A stretch of DNA of 64,000 nucleotides from Amphiduros pacificus (taxonomy: Eukaryota; Annelida; Polychaeta; Phyllodocida; Hesionidae), in assembly GCA_949316495.1 (NCBI GenBank), contig OX439002.1, forward strand, positions 51,056,531 through 51,120,530, read 5' to 3'. Positions within the stretch are counted from its first letter, which is position 1; each line of letters starts with the position of its first letter. The notes below the pieces were generated by a model. It saw nothing but the letters and a program-made list of their open reading frames with translations. It was not told the origin of the DNA and ran no database searches. A program made the translations under genes and the position numbers. Below are positions 26,201 to 40,200 of this stretch, one piece after another.

Positions 26201-26855
26201 CAAGCATTCAATATTACTCAACATGTATGGTGCCTATAGGCTGATTATGCTGCAAGACAAGAGACCTGTCTGATAACCCACACCGTGTAAACCTACTAAT
26301 CCCGACCACAATCTTACCACACAGCCTCACAATAAACCTCTTGAAGATCTCGCCTGGTTTTAGATTATGCTTGAGGAACAGATAAAAATTCATAAATAAA
26401 TATTAATTACACCAAACGTTTTCACGGTGCATGTGAAATAACCTGATTCTTGAAGCATTAAATCTGAGAAGTCTGCTGTTTTGATGTTCCATCAGCTGAG
26501 AAAGGCTTGGACAAGTGAACATTGTGTGAGATCAAACGTAAAATGTAAAAAAAAATGTAGCCTGTGAATATGTTTTCCCTTCCCTATCTTGCCAGAGACC
26601 AATGTTTTATTGTTTGAGAATAGGCCTCTATGTGATAATGCTTAATCAAGAATAGTCAAACCCAATATAATCTAACAGAGCCAGGCAAACTCCACCAGAG
26701 GGCGACCCCTTCCACAGGGAACCCGTCCACAGGGAACCCCGTCCAACAGGGAATGACATCCAACAGGGAACTACGTCCAACAGACTAATTTGCAACATGT
26801 TGCTTTTAAAGTTTTCAGTATGTTGAAATATCATTCTCTGGATTTGACTATTATT
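23240..26855. other. Long intergenic stretch, no gene seen
   Basis: AT-rich sequence. Open frames up to about 100 codons (for example minus 23366-23677) show no domain that I recognise. No RNA gene pattern was seen. Confidence 0.5.
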
Positions 26856-26859
26856 TTTA

Positions 26860-27043
26860 CAGTGATGAAAGTCAGCATTCAGCAAAAAACCTGAAACCCT
26901 TAAAAATTAACCTGAAGATACCCCTACCCCCTTCCAGAAATGTCATTTTTGGATGTTTCAGACTGAATCCAGACCATTTTAAATTTCACATTTGAAGAAA
27001 AAAACCTGAATTCAGGTTATTTCCTGAAGACTTTCATCACTGT
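26860..27043. mobile_element. Small MITE, copy 1
   Basis: About 184 bp with terminal inverted repeats CAGTGATGAAAGTC and GACTTTCATCACTG. The interior is itself weakly palindromic (AACCTGAA ... TTCAGGTTAT). TTTTTA flanks both ends, a 6-bp target duplication. A second copy in the opposite orientation lies in an EXOC7 intron at 51900-52086. The ends and 6-bp duplication suggest a hAT-like group. Both copies lack a transposase. Confidence 0.82.
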
Positions 27044-27044
27044 T

Positions 27045-27480
27045 TTTAGCACTGATGGTTCAAATGTATGTCAACTGGTCTCCCATCTGAAGCATGGTAG
27101 CTTATAGTATATATTGAATAAAAACAGCAACAATAAGGAGACTATAGGGTGCTGTGTAAGTGACAAGGGTGGTATCTGATCATTGCCCTACTCAGCAACC
27201 GAGGATCAATCCCCCTAATGTTCCTAATATTAGGTAATCTTACATAACTTGCAAACAATATTAAAAGAATCTGTCATTGGCTAAATAAGGTCAGAAATAT
27301 TATTTTCTGGAATATTCCAAGATATGAAAGTGTAAAAATACAGTAATTTAAAAGTTTGAGACTTTAGTTTGGAATGTTTCTGAAATAAATGATGATTTTG
27401 TATTATATTATCTGCCAAATTCTCACCTCATTAATCTCATGTATCTATCTCATTTATGCTATGTGTAAGTGGTGGAATTA
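27045..27480. other. Intergenic sequence, no gene seen
   Basis: No supported feature. Confidence 0.5.
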
Positions 27481-29526
27481 CCGTATTTACTCGTGTATAA
27501 GTCGAGGTTTTTTTCCAAAAAATCTTATTTAATGTTTAGGGGGTCGTCTTATACATGAGAGCAACCTGTGGACGAGGATTTACGCCAAAAAATTACGACA
27601 CTATGAGTTTTCATAACGAACATTCTTATTTTCGAAATAACGAATATCGGACATAGAGGGTCGGTTTAACAGTCTTATACTCGAGTAATTACGGTAAAAC
27701 GTAAATACGATGTTCATATTTTCGAAATAACGAATATCAGACGCAGCAGATTGATTTTAATTGCATTTTAAATGATAAAGAAAGGTATTTACCCAATATT
27801 ATTGGTCTATTATTTCCAAACGCTTTGTTTTGACTTTGTTCTCACTGATTCCAATTATCAGCGTTCACAGTTTTGCAATACGTCTTTGTTTCCACTGCTT
27901 TGAGTCGTGTCTTCCCTTTTTTACAGAAATGCTTTCACACGTGGATCGATTTTAATTGCGTTTTAAATGATAAATAAAGGTATTTACCCAATATTATCAC
28001 AAATTGTTCGAGAACAAAACAAAACCATCAATCCATTTAAAACGCAATTAAAATAGACATAGAAGTAAAAGTAAAACATAAATACGATGTCCGTGACGTA
28101 GCAGATCGATTGGCCATCTGACTCGCAAATCACGTTTTAAATGATAAATAAAGGTATATACATAATATTATCACAAATTACGCTTTGCAGGTCGAGAACA
28201 GAATAATACCATCCATTATTGCGCAATATATTAATATTTCAATGTGAGTTAACAATCGTTTTCACGCTAAAAACAAGAGCCTCTTCCCGTCACTTCCTCC
28301 TTTCAAAATTGCAACCACGTGTTGCGTTGAGTCGTGTCTTCCCTTCTTGACAAATGCCTTCACACGTGGATCGATTTTAATTGCGTTTTAAATGATAAAT
28401 AAAAGTATATATCCAACATTAACACAAAATATGCAACCACGTGTAGACAGTAGTCCGCCTGTCCGATATTTGCTTTCACGCTAGTATTGCGTAATGCATG
28501 TTAAATGAATGGATGTTCTCACTGATTCCAATTATCAGCGTTCACAGTTTTGATCAAGGACGTCACGTACATCGATGTGCGGAACACAGTAAATTTGATG
28601 TGCGGCAACACGAAGAGAAGCCAGGGATCCATCGTTGTGCAATATATTAAATTTTTCAATGCGAGTTGATACACTCCATTTGTTTTCGCGCCAAAAATAA
28701 GAGCTTGTCCCCGTCACTCCCGCTTTTTAAAATGACGACCTCGTATTGCGTAATGCATGTTAAATGGATGAATGGTTTTGTTCTGTTCTCGACCTGCAAA
28801 GCGTATTTTGTGTTTATATTGGGTATATACTTTTATTTATCATTTAAAATGCAATTCTGCCAAATCTGCAAAGTCAATGATCACATGACTTGTGAGTCAC
28901 GTGGTCAATCGATCCGCTACTTCACGGACATCGTATTTACGTTTTACTTCTATGTCTATTAAAATTATTTATCATTTAAAGTTATTTACCCAATATTATT
29001 TCGAAACGCTTTGTTTTGACTTTGTTCTCACTGATTCCAATTATCAGCGTTCACAGTTTTGCATTTCGTCTTTGTTTCCACTGCTTTGGTCGTGTCTTCC
29101 TTGTTGACAGAAATGCTTTCACACGTGGATCGATTTTAATTGCGTTTTAAATGGATTGATGGTTTTGTTCTGTTCTCGAACAATTTGTGATAATATTGGG
29201 TAAATACCTTTATTTATCATTTAAAACGCAATCAAAATCGATCAGCTCTGATATCCGTTATTTCGAAAATATGAACATCGTATTTACATTTTACCGTATT
29301 TACTCGTGTATAAGACGTCTAATATCTTATATTTTAAGCATATTTACGTTTCACTTTTAAAATGACCGCCAAGCTTCAGCTTAAGCTTGAATGGTAGCAG
29401 AGCCGATATCTCTTGAAAAACCAACTCGTCTTATATTCGGAAATGGTTTTTTTTCAAGTAAAATAACCTCAATTTTGGGGGGTCGTCTTATACACGAGTC
29501 GACTTATACTCGAGTAAATACGGTAA
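27480..29526. mobile_element. Composite inverted-repeat DNA element, copy B
   Basis: The largest copy, about 2.05 kb. The left end is ACCGTATTTACTCGTGTATA, the right end GACTTATACTCGAGTAAATA then CGGT. AATT lies outside both ends. The interior holds at least three copies, in both orientations, of the TTAATTGCGTTTTAAATGAT module with GGTATTTACCCAATATTATC. It also has the CAGGGATCCATCGTTGTGCA module at about 28621, shared with the chimera at 22.3 kb and copy C. It is more CpG-rich than its surroundings and has no transposase frame. Confidence 0.85.
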
Positions 29527-29830
29527 TTCACATGCCCCATAATTTGTCATATCATCACAGACACTCAATGTGTGTTTCTAGTTGATTAAACATGTTCAAG
29601 GTTGGCAAATTTTAAAATTCATGATTAAATCTTAAAATCATAAATGTTGAATTTAAGTTTCTATTTGATTGTATAAAAATGTTCAAGGTTGGCCAACTAA
29701 CTTAAATTTTAAAATCAATGATTAAACCTTGAAATTATCTGCTTTGCAGCCTCCATGATAAAATTTCTTTACAAATTTGTTGGAGCTCCAAATATCTACC
29801 AGATGGCGGCATTGACAGGAATGACAACTT
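29527..29830. other. Intergenic sequence with a small duplication
   Basis: Two similar stretches (about 29586-29640 and 29670-29735) share CATGTTCAAGGTTGGC.AA, AATTTTAAAAT and ATGATTAAA, a local direct duplication. No gene. Confidence 0.5.
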
Positions 29831-29834
29831 GGAG

Positions 29835-30580
29835 AAACACCTGGGCATGATTGTATCAACAGGGTTTGGGTCCATATAGGGGGTCCAAATCGGTGTTGAA
29901 CCTTGAAATGGACCGCAATGTATTGTATCAACAAGGTTAACACCAAAATTGTTGTTCACAGATTTCGTGGTTGGAGCCTGAAATGCAACACCAAAATTTA
30001 GGGGGTTCAAATCGGCTGTAAAAATAGACTAACTTTATAAAATAATAAATATACTGTATCTTTACCCGATCAATAAAAAAATTTGCATGTTTCAGGATAC
30101 AACCCTTATGCATAAGATATGCAAATTTCGAAAGAATTGATGAAAAGTTTCTATATTTTTAACAGCTCCATATTGTGACAAAATTTGGATCCAAACATTG
30201 ATATGAACAATACAAACGCTCCCTTGTGGCCTCATGACGTTATATAAATGCCCCACAGAAATGCCCCATAGTGTCATTGTGAAAGTGTCAACGAAGTCAG
30301 TGTTTTTTTTTACGATTTGAGCTGCATATTGCTGTCTTTCTGACTGAAATCAGCTTGTTTTCCATTAAAAATGACAAATATTACAAAAATAAATATGAAT
30401 CGATGCAAATTTTGGGGGTCCAAATTGGTGTTCAATAACCCCAACCCTGAAATTGTTCTTTTGGAGGTGGAACTTGTTCATATAATAATTTGGGGTCCAC
30501 CACCGATTTCTGGGTTTTTGAACACTGATTTGGACCCCTCATTTGTAACCTGTTGATACAATCCAACCCTGGTGATTCAG
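29835..30580. mobile_element. Foldback element, about 750 bp
   Basis: The left arm (about 29835-29915) reads ATTGTATCAACAGGGTTTGG, then GGGGTCCAAATCGGTGTT. The right arm (about 30510-30575) is its reverse complement with some divergence: ATTGTATCAACAGGTTAC, then GGGGTCCAAATCAGTGTTC. A third internal ATTGTATCAACAAGGTTAAC lies near 29921. No coding capacity. Superfamily unknown. Confidence 0.65.
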
Positions 30581-30584
30581 GTTC

Positions 30585-31230
30585 TTTGGTAACATTTGAG
30601 TTGTTTCCTGAGGGTAGTTGTAACCAAACTTCAAGGACATGCTCAGGGTTTGCCTCAATGTTAGAGACAAACTTATAAATTATGTTCTCATCATGTTTTG
30701 CATTTTGCTTTATTAAACATATATTACGAACATATATTGCCCTAAGTGACACGGAAAAGCTGATAACATGCATGTAGTGTTCTACCTGAAATTCTTAGAT
30801 TTAGCAAAAATCATTCAACCAAATCCACAAATATGAATGACACAACATCCCACCTTCATTCAATCTGGCTAATTACCATATCAAATTGCACTTTCTTTAA
30901 GAAAACTGATATTTTGGGGCGCTCTGCAGATTGAAAATAGTGTGAGATGCAAAGTGTTCTAAAATTATGAAGAAAAAAAACTAACTGGTTCCTGCCCAAA
31001 AAGTTTGTTATATTCACTACAAATACATATATATGCTGAGCAGTCATATCTTGAAGGCACGACTTTCATATTTTAACATTGTTATATTTTTGTTATCCAT
31101 TGCTAGAGACATGTTACGTTAGCAACAGATTAGATTCTTTCCGAATTTCCAATGGATAGGCTTCTATCATTTGAATCGGTTAATCACACCTACCTATGAT
31201 GATGATGAAGATGAAGGTGATGATGGTGAG
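30585..31230. other. WBP11 3' flank, nothing recognised
   Basis: This should contain the WBP11 3' untranslated region, read on the minus strand from 31232 downward. No canonical AATAAA was seen on the minus strand in the first 200 bp, so the polyadenylation site is unplaced. Confidence 0.4.
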
Positions 31231-31232
31231 GC

Positions 31233-34200
31233 CTATAGTAAACCTTCCATCTCTTTCATGAAGAGGTCGTAGGCATCGTCCTTTGTCTTTCCTGTTACAG
31301 CTGGTTGCTGCTTCACAGCTGCCTGACTCTCTTCATTGCCTGAAACAACACAAATACAAATCTTCCTGTCAGCTTTGGTCATACTGCGATGCAAGTTAAA
31401 ACTATTTACGGCTATTAGCTTTGGTTTTAATTGATTAAATTTGGTTTTAATTGATTAAATTTGGTTTTAATTGGTTTTAATTGATTAGATTTGGTTTTAA
31501 TTGATTAATTTAAAATTTGACCCATGTTAACAATGGCATTATTGAATCCAAAGCTGTTCTATCAAACAGTATCATGATGATAATGATGGGGATAACGGTT
31601 TTATAATATGCTCATTTGATATAATACCTGTTCATCAATGCAATGAAAAGCTGACACAATAGTCATGTTCAGATCAGTTAAACCACTCCGATCTGTATTA
31701 CAATTTTAAAGTACACTATTATATCATAACATGAAATTTGATATAATACTTCACATTCTACCATCGCATCACTGGTTAAAGTATCAAATTATTCCATAAA
31801 AGTGACAAAAATGCAGTAAAACAGTACTCTCACCTGAGGCTGATTTGCTGATAACTCTTCCCTTGGAGTCCTTGACGACACGTTTGACCCTCAGAGCCGT
31901 GGGCATGAAGCGGGTCACATCACCCATGGTGTTCTTGATCTGTGGTCTAGCCTCGATGGTGGCGCCTGATTTCTTCTCTTCGTGAGACTTCTGGGGCAGC
32001 TTCATGATGCTGGGCGGGGCACTCAGCACGTTGGGGTTGCCGATCATGCCCGGTGGCGGCGGCATTCCAGGAGGAGGAACACCAGGGGGCGCTCCAGGCG
32101 GCCGCATCATCCTCGGTGGAGGCATACCTTTAAGTATAAATAGTCACATTTAATTTTTCTCTCTATGTATATCTTAATAATAATCCTATGATATCTGTAT
32201 GCACATCTGGTTTAGGAACCAATCACTGCAGTCGAGACAATGGTGGGAGACAATGGCAATCATTTTGACCAATCAGAGAGCAGCTAAGAGACATTTATAG
32301 TGTCCATAGTAACAATGACAGTAAGCACTAATCACCATGTGTCTACATTTTAACATTCCATAGATGGCTTTCTCAGAATAAATCATTGAGAGACAAATAA
32401 TTAAACAACTGAGAAAAAAAGTTAATTGACAACAGGGTCATTTGGGGCATCTACGGATTTGTATAATATATATATATATTAATTGTAACAATTAACATAA
32501 TCCCATTGCACAAACCTGGGGGTCCTGGTGGTAATCTTGGTGGTGGTCCACGCAGATTGGGTGGCAGGCCTGGTGGGGGCCCTGGAGGCATGCCTGGAGG
32601 GCGACCTGGAGGTGGCCCTGGAGGAAGCATCCTCGGTGGAGCTCCCGGAGGTCCTCCTCTCAGTGGTGGAGGTCGGAACATCATTGGCGGCAGCCCTGGT
32701 GGAGGACCTGGGCATAAATACACAATAAATCAACCTTTTGTTTTTTTGGATTTTTTTTAATTAAATCAACCACATGGATCTTCTACTCTGATAATTCTAA
32801 ACTAACCAAACATAGACTCACTGTTCCCTGTAGTCATGATTGAGAACTCAGGACAGATGAATTTTATGCATAACAGATATTGACACATGGAAACAACAAC
32901 CCAATCTTTGCTGGTTATGGGAACCAATTATTCATCTATCCTGACGTATAGTTTTGATCAGTTGTTTTTTTCATATACGGAAATTTATCATGTTGTTTTT
33001 TGACATGTATGGAAATTTATCATGTTTCATATTTTGATAAAATAATCCATTTCTAAATTAATATTTAATGTACATATGCTCAAGCAGAGTGACTTAAAGC
33101 TGTGTTTCAAACATTTGAACAATTAATATTGAAAATATTCTGAAAATATAATTTGCGAATTAGATAATCACATGAAATTTCAGTTTAAAAAAATATTGTG
33201 CAGAGTGCTAAATAACCCAGACTTTCACTGAAACCAGGTTTTTAACCAGTCAAACCCTTGGTTAAAACTAATTTGGTCAATTTCATGCACATACCCTATC
33301 GAAAAAATGGTCTTGCTTCTGTCCTTGACAATTTTTCACTTTCAAGGTCATTTCAGAAAGGCCAATTTTGCATGACATTGCACAAGTACACCATATTATC
33401 ATTTCATGCATTAAATTTTAAATACCTCTTATTCAAGGTTTCCAGGAAAAATCCTGAACAATTTTTTTCAAGGTTGAGCTCAGGTCAAATAACAATGCAC
33501 ACTTGTCACTCAAGATATAAGATTTCCCATTTGAATTGACCATGCATAAAAAGGAGGGAAATTTTCGATAATGAATATATAATGCATCAAATATTGTAGA
33601 AATGTCCCTGATTAACAAAGAAAAAAGTATCATATATAGAGCCCTGATTCCAAACATTGTCTGCTCATAGCACTTGATAGTAACTGGTGGGAATCTGAAC
33701 AGGGATTTCCTTGATCTCAAGGCAAATACTCTTACAACTGAGCAATTTTTGACCAACTTATGCAAAGGGTGTCACATTTTGATCATCAACAAGTTATCTT
33801 GACAGAAACCATACAAAATGAAATGAATCATGCACCTTTATTTTCAGAAGATCAAAAAAACATTTGAAATAAAAACCATGTTTTATGAGCATATAAAATG
33901 GCCCCACCTGGTGGTAGTCCTGCAGGAGGTCCAGGTGGTGCCCCCTGGGTACCTGGTGGGGCAATACCTTCTTCCCCTTTGCTGCTCAGATCTGTTGCAC
34001 TTGGAGGTTTAGAATGCAGGGAACTTGGTAATGCTGGTGGTGCAGCTGAAAAACACAAATATTCTTAGTATTAGCATCAATCAAGAAAACATCAAACTGA
34101 AAAAAAAGCAAGTAAATGGAAAGTGATTGCTGTGAGATTATTCTATGACATACTTGTGATATCGACAGACGGTGGCACAGGGATGGCTGTGGATCTGGCA

Positions 34201-37200
34201 GGGGGCGCTGTCGTCCTTCTCATCAAGTCCCGCTCAAGCTCCTCGTCTATGTCAATGTCTGCTCCAAGCTCTTCTGAATGCGATCCACTCTGCTGCATCT
34301 GATGCAGGACATATTAATAACATTCAAAGTCACGTCTTTCATCCTTTATATTTTTTTGGTTGAAAATGTAAATAACTAGTCACTTCAGTAGAAAAATCAG
34401 TATACTCTACCAAGTTTGATGATTTGTTTAGTGCTTTAGTGCTATTATAAAATATGTTACTGCATGTATAGAAACAAGCCTGATTGCTTTTAAAGACAAA
34501 TGAATATTGTGATAGTATTACAATGAATTTAACAGATCTGGGTTTGAGTTTCAAACTTGGATGAGACAAAATTGTATGAAACATTAAAATACTTGTTAGT
34601 TCCAATCATTAATGAACATATGAAAAGTTCCCGTTTAAACTATGTATGTTTGTTTTTCTAAGAAAGTACCTACCATTTGTTTTATTGGCATCATAGGTAC
34701 TTCCTGTCCTGCCAGCTGTAACATCTTGACTTGCAGTGCTGACACAGCTGGCTTCAATTTCAGTCTTGTATCTTTCTCATCCTCATCTGAATCAACGTCG
34801 TTTTCATCTTGGAAACGAATCTTGCGATGCTTAGCTGGAAAAAAAGTATAAAAAAAACAAAACAAACTTATCGCAATGAAGAATAAAATGACATCTGTTC
34901 TGATTTGGCCATTTTACTTACATTACAAAATCAGTTTTCTGTTTAAATACTGTACATGTGACAAGCTTTTATATGACACCATAGTATACCACAACTTAAT
35001 TATGCTAAATAGGCCCTCTGACTATGGCTTGCAGACAACATGTCTGTTTTTTCATTTCAAGTTGATCTTTGGACAAATCATAGGTCATGTATTTGTTCCT
35101 CATGTTGATTAAGCCGCAACACTATTTCTAATCTTGAGGCCAACCAATATAGGCTCTATATTCATTAAAGTCAATGAGGATTTGCACCATGACATTGTAA
35201 TTAAGAACTCCTCTTACAAATATAGCTTGGTAGTCATATTGCTATACAATACATTTCTCAGTATTATCCAGATTATCTAGGCAAAGAATTTTGGAAATTT
35301 GTTCTCATTTTTTTCTCTCACTATTTTGAGATTTGGTTACCCAAAACAATGCCATGTGAACCCTTGGAGTCCTCACACATCTATATTTGTAAAGCATTTT
35401 ATGGGAACTTTGGTTTGAAATTTGCTCAGCATGTATTTTCAAGTACTAACTGATCACTAAAATCAAGTTACATAATATCACTGGTGGCGAGACTTTTAAA
35501 ATCAGCCATATCAAAAAAGTAATACATTTTTAAATAGCTAAAACTCAATTCTTTCCCATTAATTCTTGTTATTTCTAGTTTCACAAATGGCTGATATTCT
35601 GTATGTATGTCCCAATAGTTATCACTGAACACTCACTTTGTGGTTGCATGTCTGAATCTCTCTCAGCTCTGATTGCTTCACGTAGAGAGCGTGGTGGAGG
35701 TATATCAACTGGCATTCCACTAGGTGGCAGCATGGGTGGCATACCAGGTGGCATCAATGGCATCTCAGCCACAACAGCACCCAAATTCTCAGCAAGTCCT
35801 ACAACAGTCATCAAATAACAATATTTCTATGGGGACAAAGTCAGTTATATTTGTTTATGATTTACCATTTATTTCAATGTTTTTAATATTTTATTCCAGG
35901 TAATATTTGACTTTAACCGCCATTTGTATACTTAATTGAGAATATTTTCTGAACACATTTGTTCTATGAGTCCTACCCTCTACTGGATCATATTCATCCT
36001 CGCTGTCACTCAGTGGGGGAGGGGGCCCTGGTGGGGGCCCAGGAGGTTTGCGCTTTTTGGTAGGTAGTCCTGGAGGAGGCCCTGGCGGGGGTCCAGGAGG
36101 ATGAGATGGCCTGTAATATAAACAGCTTGACTTGATTGCTTGCCATTTCATTTCGAACCAATTAATATATCATGTACATTGTTATTTTCTAAAATGGTTG
36201 GTCGCTTAAGACTGGGTATTTTTTTCTATTCTGATGTAATACAACATCAATATATTGTTCATCTTATTCTATGTGTCTGTCATATGTAGTTGATTAAAGA
36301 ATGTGCTAACACGTCAAAAAAAAAAAAAATAGTGAAGAAATCTAGAATGAGCAGTGACTACCATAGATAACTGACATAATGTAGCAACATGGTTGCAAAA
36401 TTTTTAAAAATTACACACTGAACAAAAATTTATTCACGGAAAAACTTACGTGTAGATGGCTGGTTTTTTAAGTATTCCCTGTAAAGGTTTTGATGGTAGT
36501 GAAGACAATGGGATATCTATTGGCAGGGGAATCTGTGATGGCACTGTAAAGATTCAATAAATAAAGGTGTAAAATTTGATAAATATAAGAACAAAATATT
36601 ACTGTGCTTATTTATATTTTAATAACTTTTGTGCCATTGATGTTATTCATACAAATTAAATAGTGCTTTCTCTTTGTCAACACCATTTTTGCGCTCTACT
36701 ACCTGTAACTGTATTTTTTAGTTTAGTTTGCAGAGAAGAAAGATGTATGTTTACTTACGTGGCTGAATACTAGGGGCATCTGGTAAGGGGATCTGGTCCA
36801 ACTGAACACGCTCCGCCATCTTGACTTGCTCTGATAAATATTAACACATTCACTCACATGGTTTGCTTGTCAAATGAATTATCACATCAGTATTTTTCCA
36901 TTGCATATTTCTGATAAAGAGAGCACATATATTCAGTGATATCAATATTCAGAATTTTTGGTTGTGAATTTATGGGATGCTTGTTAAAATTGCTAACTGA
37001 CATTTATGAATTTGTTGAAATTAATCAAAAAAATAATTGATTAAAGACAGGAATATTCCAATGATCCAATGTAAGTGCTCATCAAACTTGAAATATAAAT
37101 CAATTATCAGATTAGCTTTTAAAGTACCAAGTTGTTACACACCAAAGTACATCTGTAGTTCATATCTCTTCTTTTCATATTCCACTTCGGCCTTTTTTAA

Positions 37201-40200
37201 ATCAGCTGCATAATCAGGATCTTCTTTTTCCTGCAAGAAAAAAAATATTCCGAAATTTATAACTGGAATAAAATTTGTCTGCTTGTCAACTGAGATTCAT
37301 ATTTATTATTGGGTCCTTTTAATTACAGATATAAATCCAATGATACTTCATATAAATTAGTTTTATAGTAACATCTATAAAGGTATTTAATCCAATCTTG
37401 TTTAGAATCTTAAAAGAATCTGCATCTTCAACCAAGAAATCATCACTCTTATCACAAATAAATATTTATGCTACCAAAAAAAAATCAAAATTTACTTAGA
37501 AAATTGAGATTCAAGTAATACATAGGACCTGGTATGTTGTATGGGCCGCTTAATAACTAAACGTTTAATTAAATAGCCTATGAAGGCCATAGGGAAAACA
37601 AATAGTTCAACCACAATAAAAAAAATAACTTTGAAGGCCAATGCCTCTAGGTCAAATTCACAAATAGGTTACTGGTCTCCCCCCTTAGAAACACCCTATT
37701 AATCTGTGCAGAGAAATAAATCTAAATCATGCCCACTGTTGCAAGGTCAAATGTGAAAAGTTCCAATTGACATGATTTTGCACACCTGTCCCTTGAAAAA
37801 ATTCATTCTACTGAAAATAAAGTACTTCCTTTTTAAGATTTTTGAGAAATAGCCCAGGAAAATGTCTGACACCTATTAGTTCTGCCTTCAGCACAACCGT
37901 TTGTTGCATGCCACAACATTTTGCCAAGCCATATTTGTGGCTGGACAAAAAGAAAATTATCAAATATATTGCAAAATTACTCACATATAATCGCAATACT
38001 CTGTCATATGTCTCTTTCAACTTTTTCCTCTTGTCCTTGAGCACTTTTTCATTAAGTTTTGGAGGTTGAGTTGGATCATATTCTTTAAAAAAAATATATA
38101 AATGTAAGTATCAAAAAGCCATGACTTTTCTTGAGTATTCGTTTCTAATTCAAATTCTAACTATATTTCATAATGAAAATTTAAACGTACAAATTCTAGT
38201 TTATATTATGATGTGTATTACAATTTCATGAGGTTAAGCATAACAGCATATATCTTTAAACAATAACAAACTCTAAGGAGTATTCAAAACACTACTGTTC
38301 CTTATGCATCATATGTTTTATCTTACCCATTTTGTCTATGCTTTCCATGTCTTCAAGAAGTTTAAATGGGTCCTTTCCTTTCAGCACAGCTTGGCGTACC
38401 ATCATACGCTGCTTCTTGTTCTGAGAATTGAGACAAGGCAAGTTTAATCTTTTTAGATAGTTTTTTTTGTTTACATGAATGATCTGTTGCATCCTGGACC
38501 GGATCAATAATTTGTAACAATAGTTTCTATCTTTTTTACTCATAATTATTATATTTTACTCATAATTATTATTCTTATGGACTTCCATATTAATTTCTGA
38601 TCAGACTTACCTTTTTCAGCTCCCGTTTTCGGGCCTCCTTACCTATAAAGTAAAATGAAAGCATGTTTTACAAGTAATGATACAAATATTGTGAAATGTT
38701 ACAATGCAAAGTAAACTACTCAAGGTGTTATGAGACATTTTTTTTTCCACTTTTATACAATTTTTACTAGTTTACGGAACATTAAATTGCCATGTTTCAA
38801 GGAATCATCTCAGTGAACAATATTTTGAATACCAGAGTACATGAAGCTTTTCATAAGCAATGAAATATGCTAATCTAGACCCCCAAAAACACAAAACCAA
38901 GATTTCTCTGTATTGACTAATAATACAACAACTGTTTCAGTTTATTTTGTGAACATCATACGTACAGATGGTGCTCTGGCATCTTAAAAGTTGCGGGAGG
39001 AAATAACAAAACAATAATGCAGCAATTTCAGTGAACTATAAGAGCCAAGAATACAAAACCTTGAGAAAACTTGCTAAAAGTGTATGAAACATAAAATGAA
39101 TCTTTTCATCTTGTTTATTTTGTTACAAGAATGGATCCCACTCTGCATTACTTCCTGCCATTTTGAAGTTAACATTCCAGCTCACAAGATTTCAGAAAGC
39201 AAGAGATGGCGATCAAAGTTATGTTTACTTGTAAATAAAAGACTATTTAACAGTGATTTAACATTAAACATGGCAGTGAATAATAATTTTTGATAATTTC
39301 AGGTCAGTTTGTGTACATTCTGCCTCGGGTGCAGTCTGTCTAGGAGTACCTGGTTAAAATAACCGCGATACCAAGTTGACTGTGCCACCAAGTGGCCATT
39401 TGAGTTGGTAGCTTAATTTTCCCTCATCTTATTTGAAACCTGAAGAGGACTGCCAATCTTAATCTTAATCAGCTAATTTCTGCCACAATTAGAAATCAAG
39501 TCCATCATATATAATTTCTGTGAATATTCTGACTTTTCATTCAGGCCTCTACATTAGCACTACCATTTGGTGGCCATTTTATATCGTGGTTATTTTGAGC
39601 ATAATCCTGTTTAGGGCATGGTTTGTCTTGGGTGCATTGGTGTGAAAGGTACCTGGTCGAAATAACTGCAATACTCAGTGGATTGCGGTTCCAAGTGCCT
39701 GTGCATTTTATTTGGTACCTCAATATATTCCCTCCTCTTATCTAAAACCTGAGGATAGCTGCCAATCTTAATCTTAATCAGTTACTTTCTGCCACAATTA
39801 GACCTCATGTCCAGCATATAATTCTAGGAAAATTCTTACTATTCACTCAGGCCAAGAACTACGCATTCAAGTTTGGCAGCCATTTTAAGTCTTCCCAAAC
39901 GTAACTAATATGCATTTCTAAGCATTGTTAAACTGATTAAAACGGGTTCAATTTAACTAATGAAAAATTAAGACTAGCTGGTTAAGTTTACTTTTTCTGT
40001 GCTAAATTAACAAATAACGTTACTTTGAACACATTTAAGCCAAAAAAACATAAGTCTGTCCCAGTTTTTCATTGTGGATTATAGACCTTAACATTAAACA
40101 TGGCAGTGAATAATAATTTTTGATAATTTCAGGTCAGTTTGTGTACATTCAACATTAACCGAGGCAGTGTACACACTGCCTTGGGTGCAGTCTGTCTAGG

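Noticed and set aside
32506-32760. Plus-strand collagen-like glycine/proline frame
   Set aside because: Antisense shadow of the proline-rich WBP11 exon at 32516-32707.
33650-33760. Functional tRNA gene on the minus strand
   Set aside because: Box B is altered and no closed acceptor stem can be drawn, so it is kept only as a relic.
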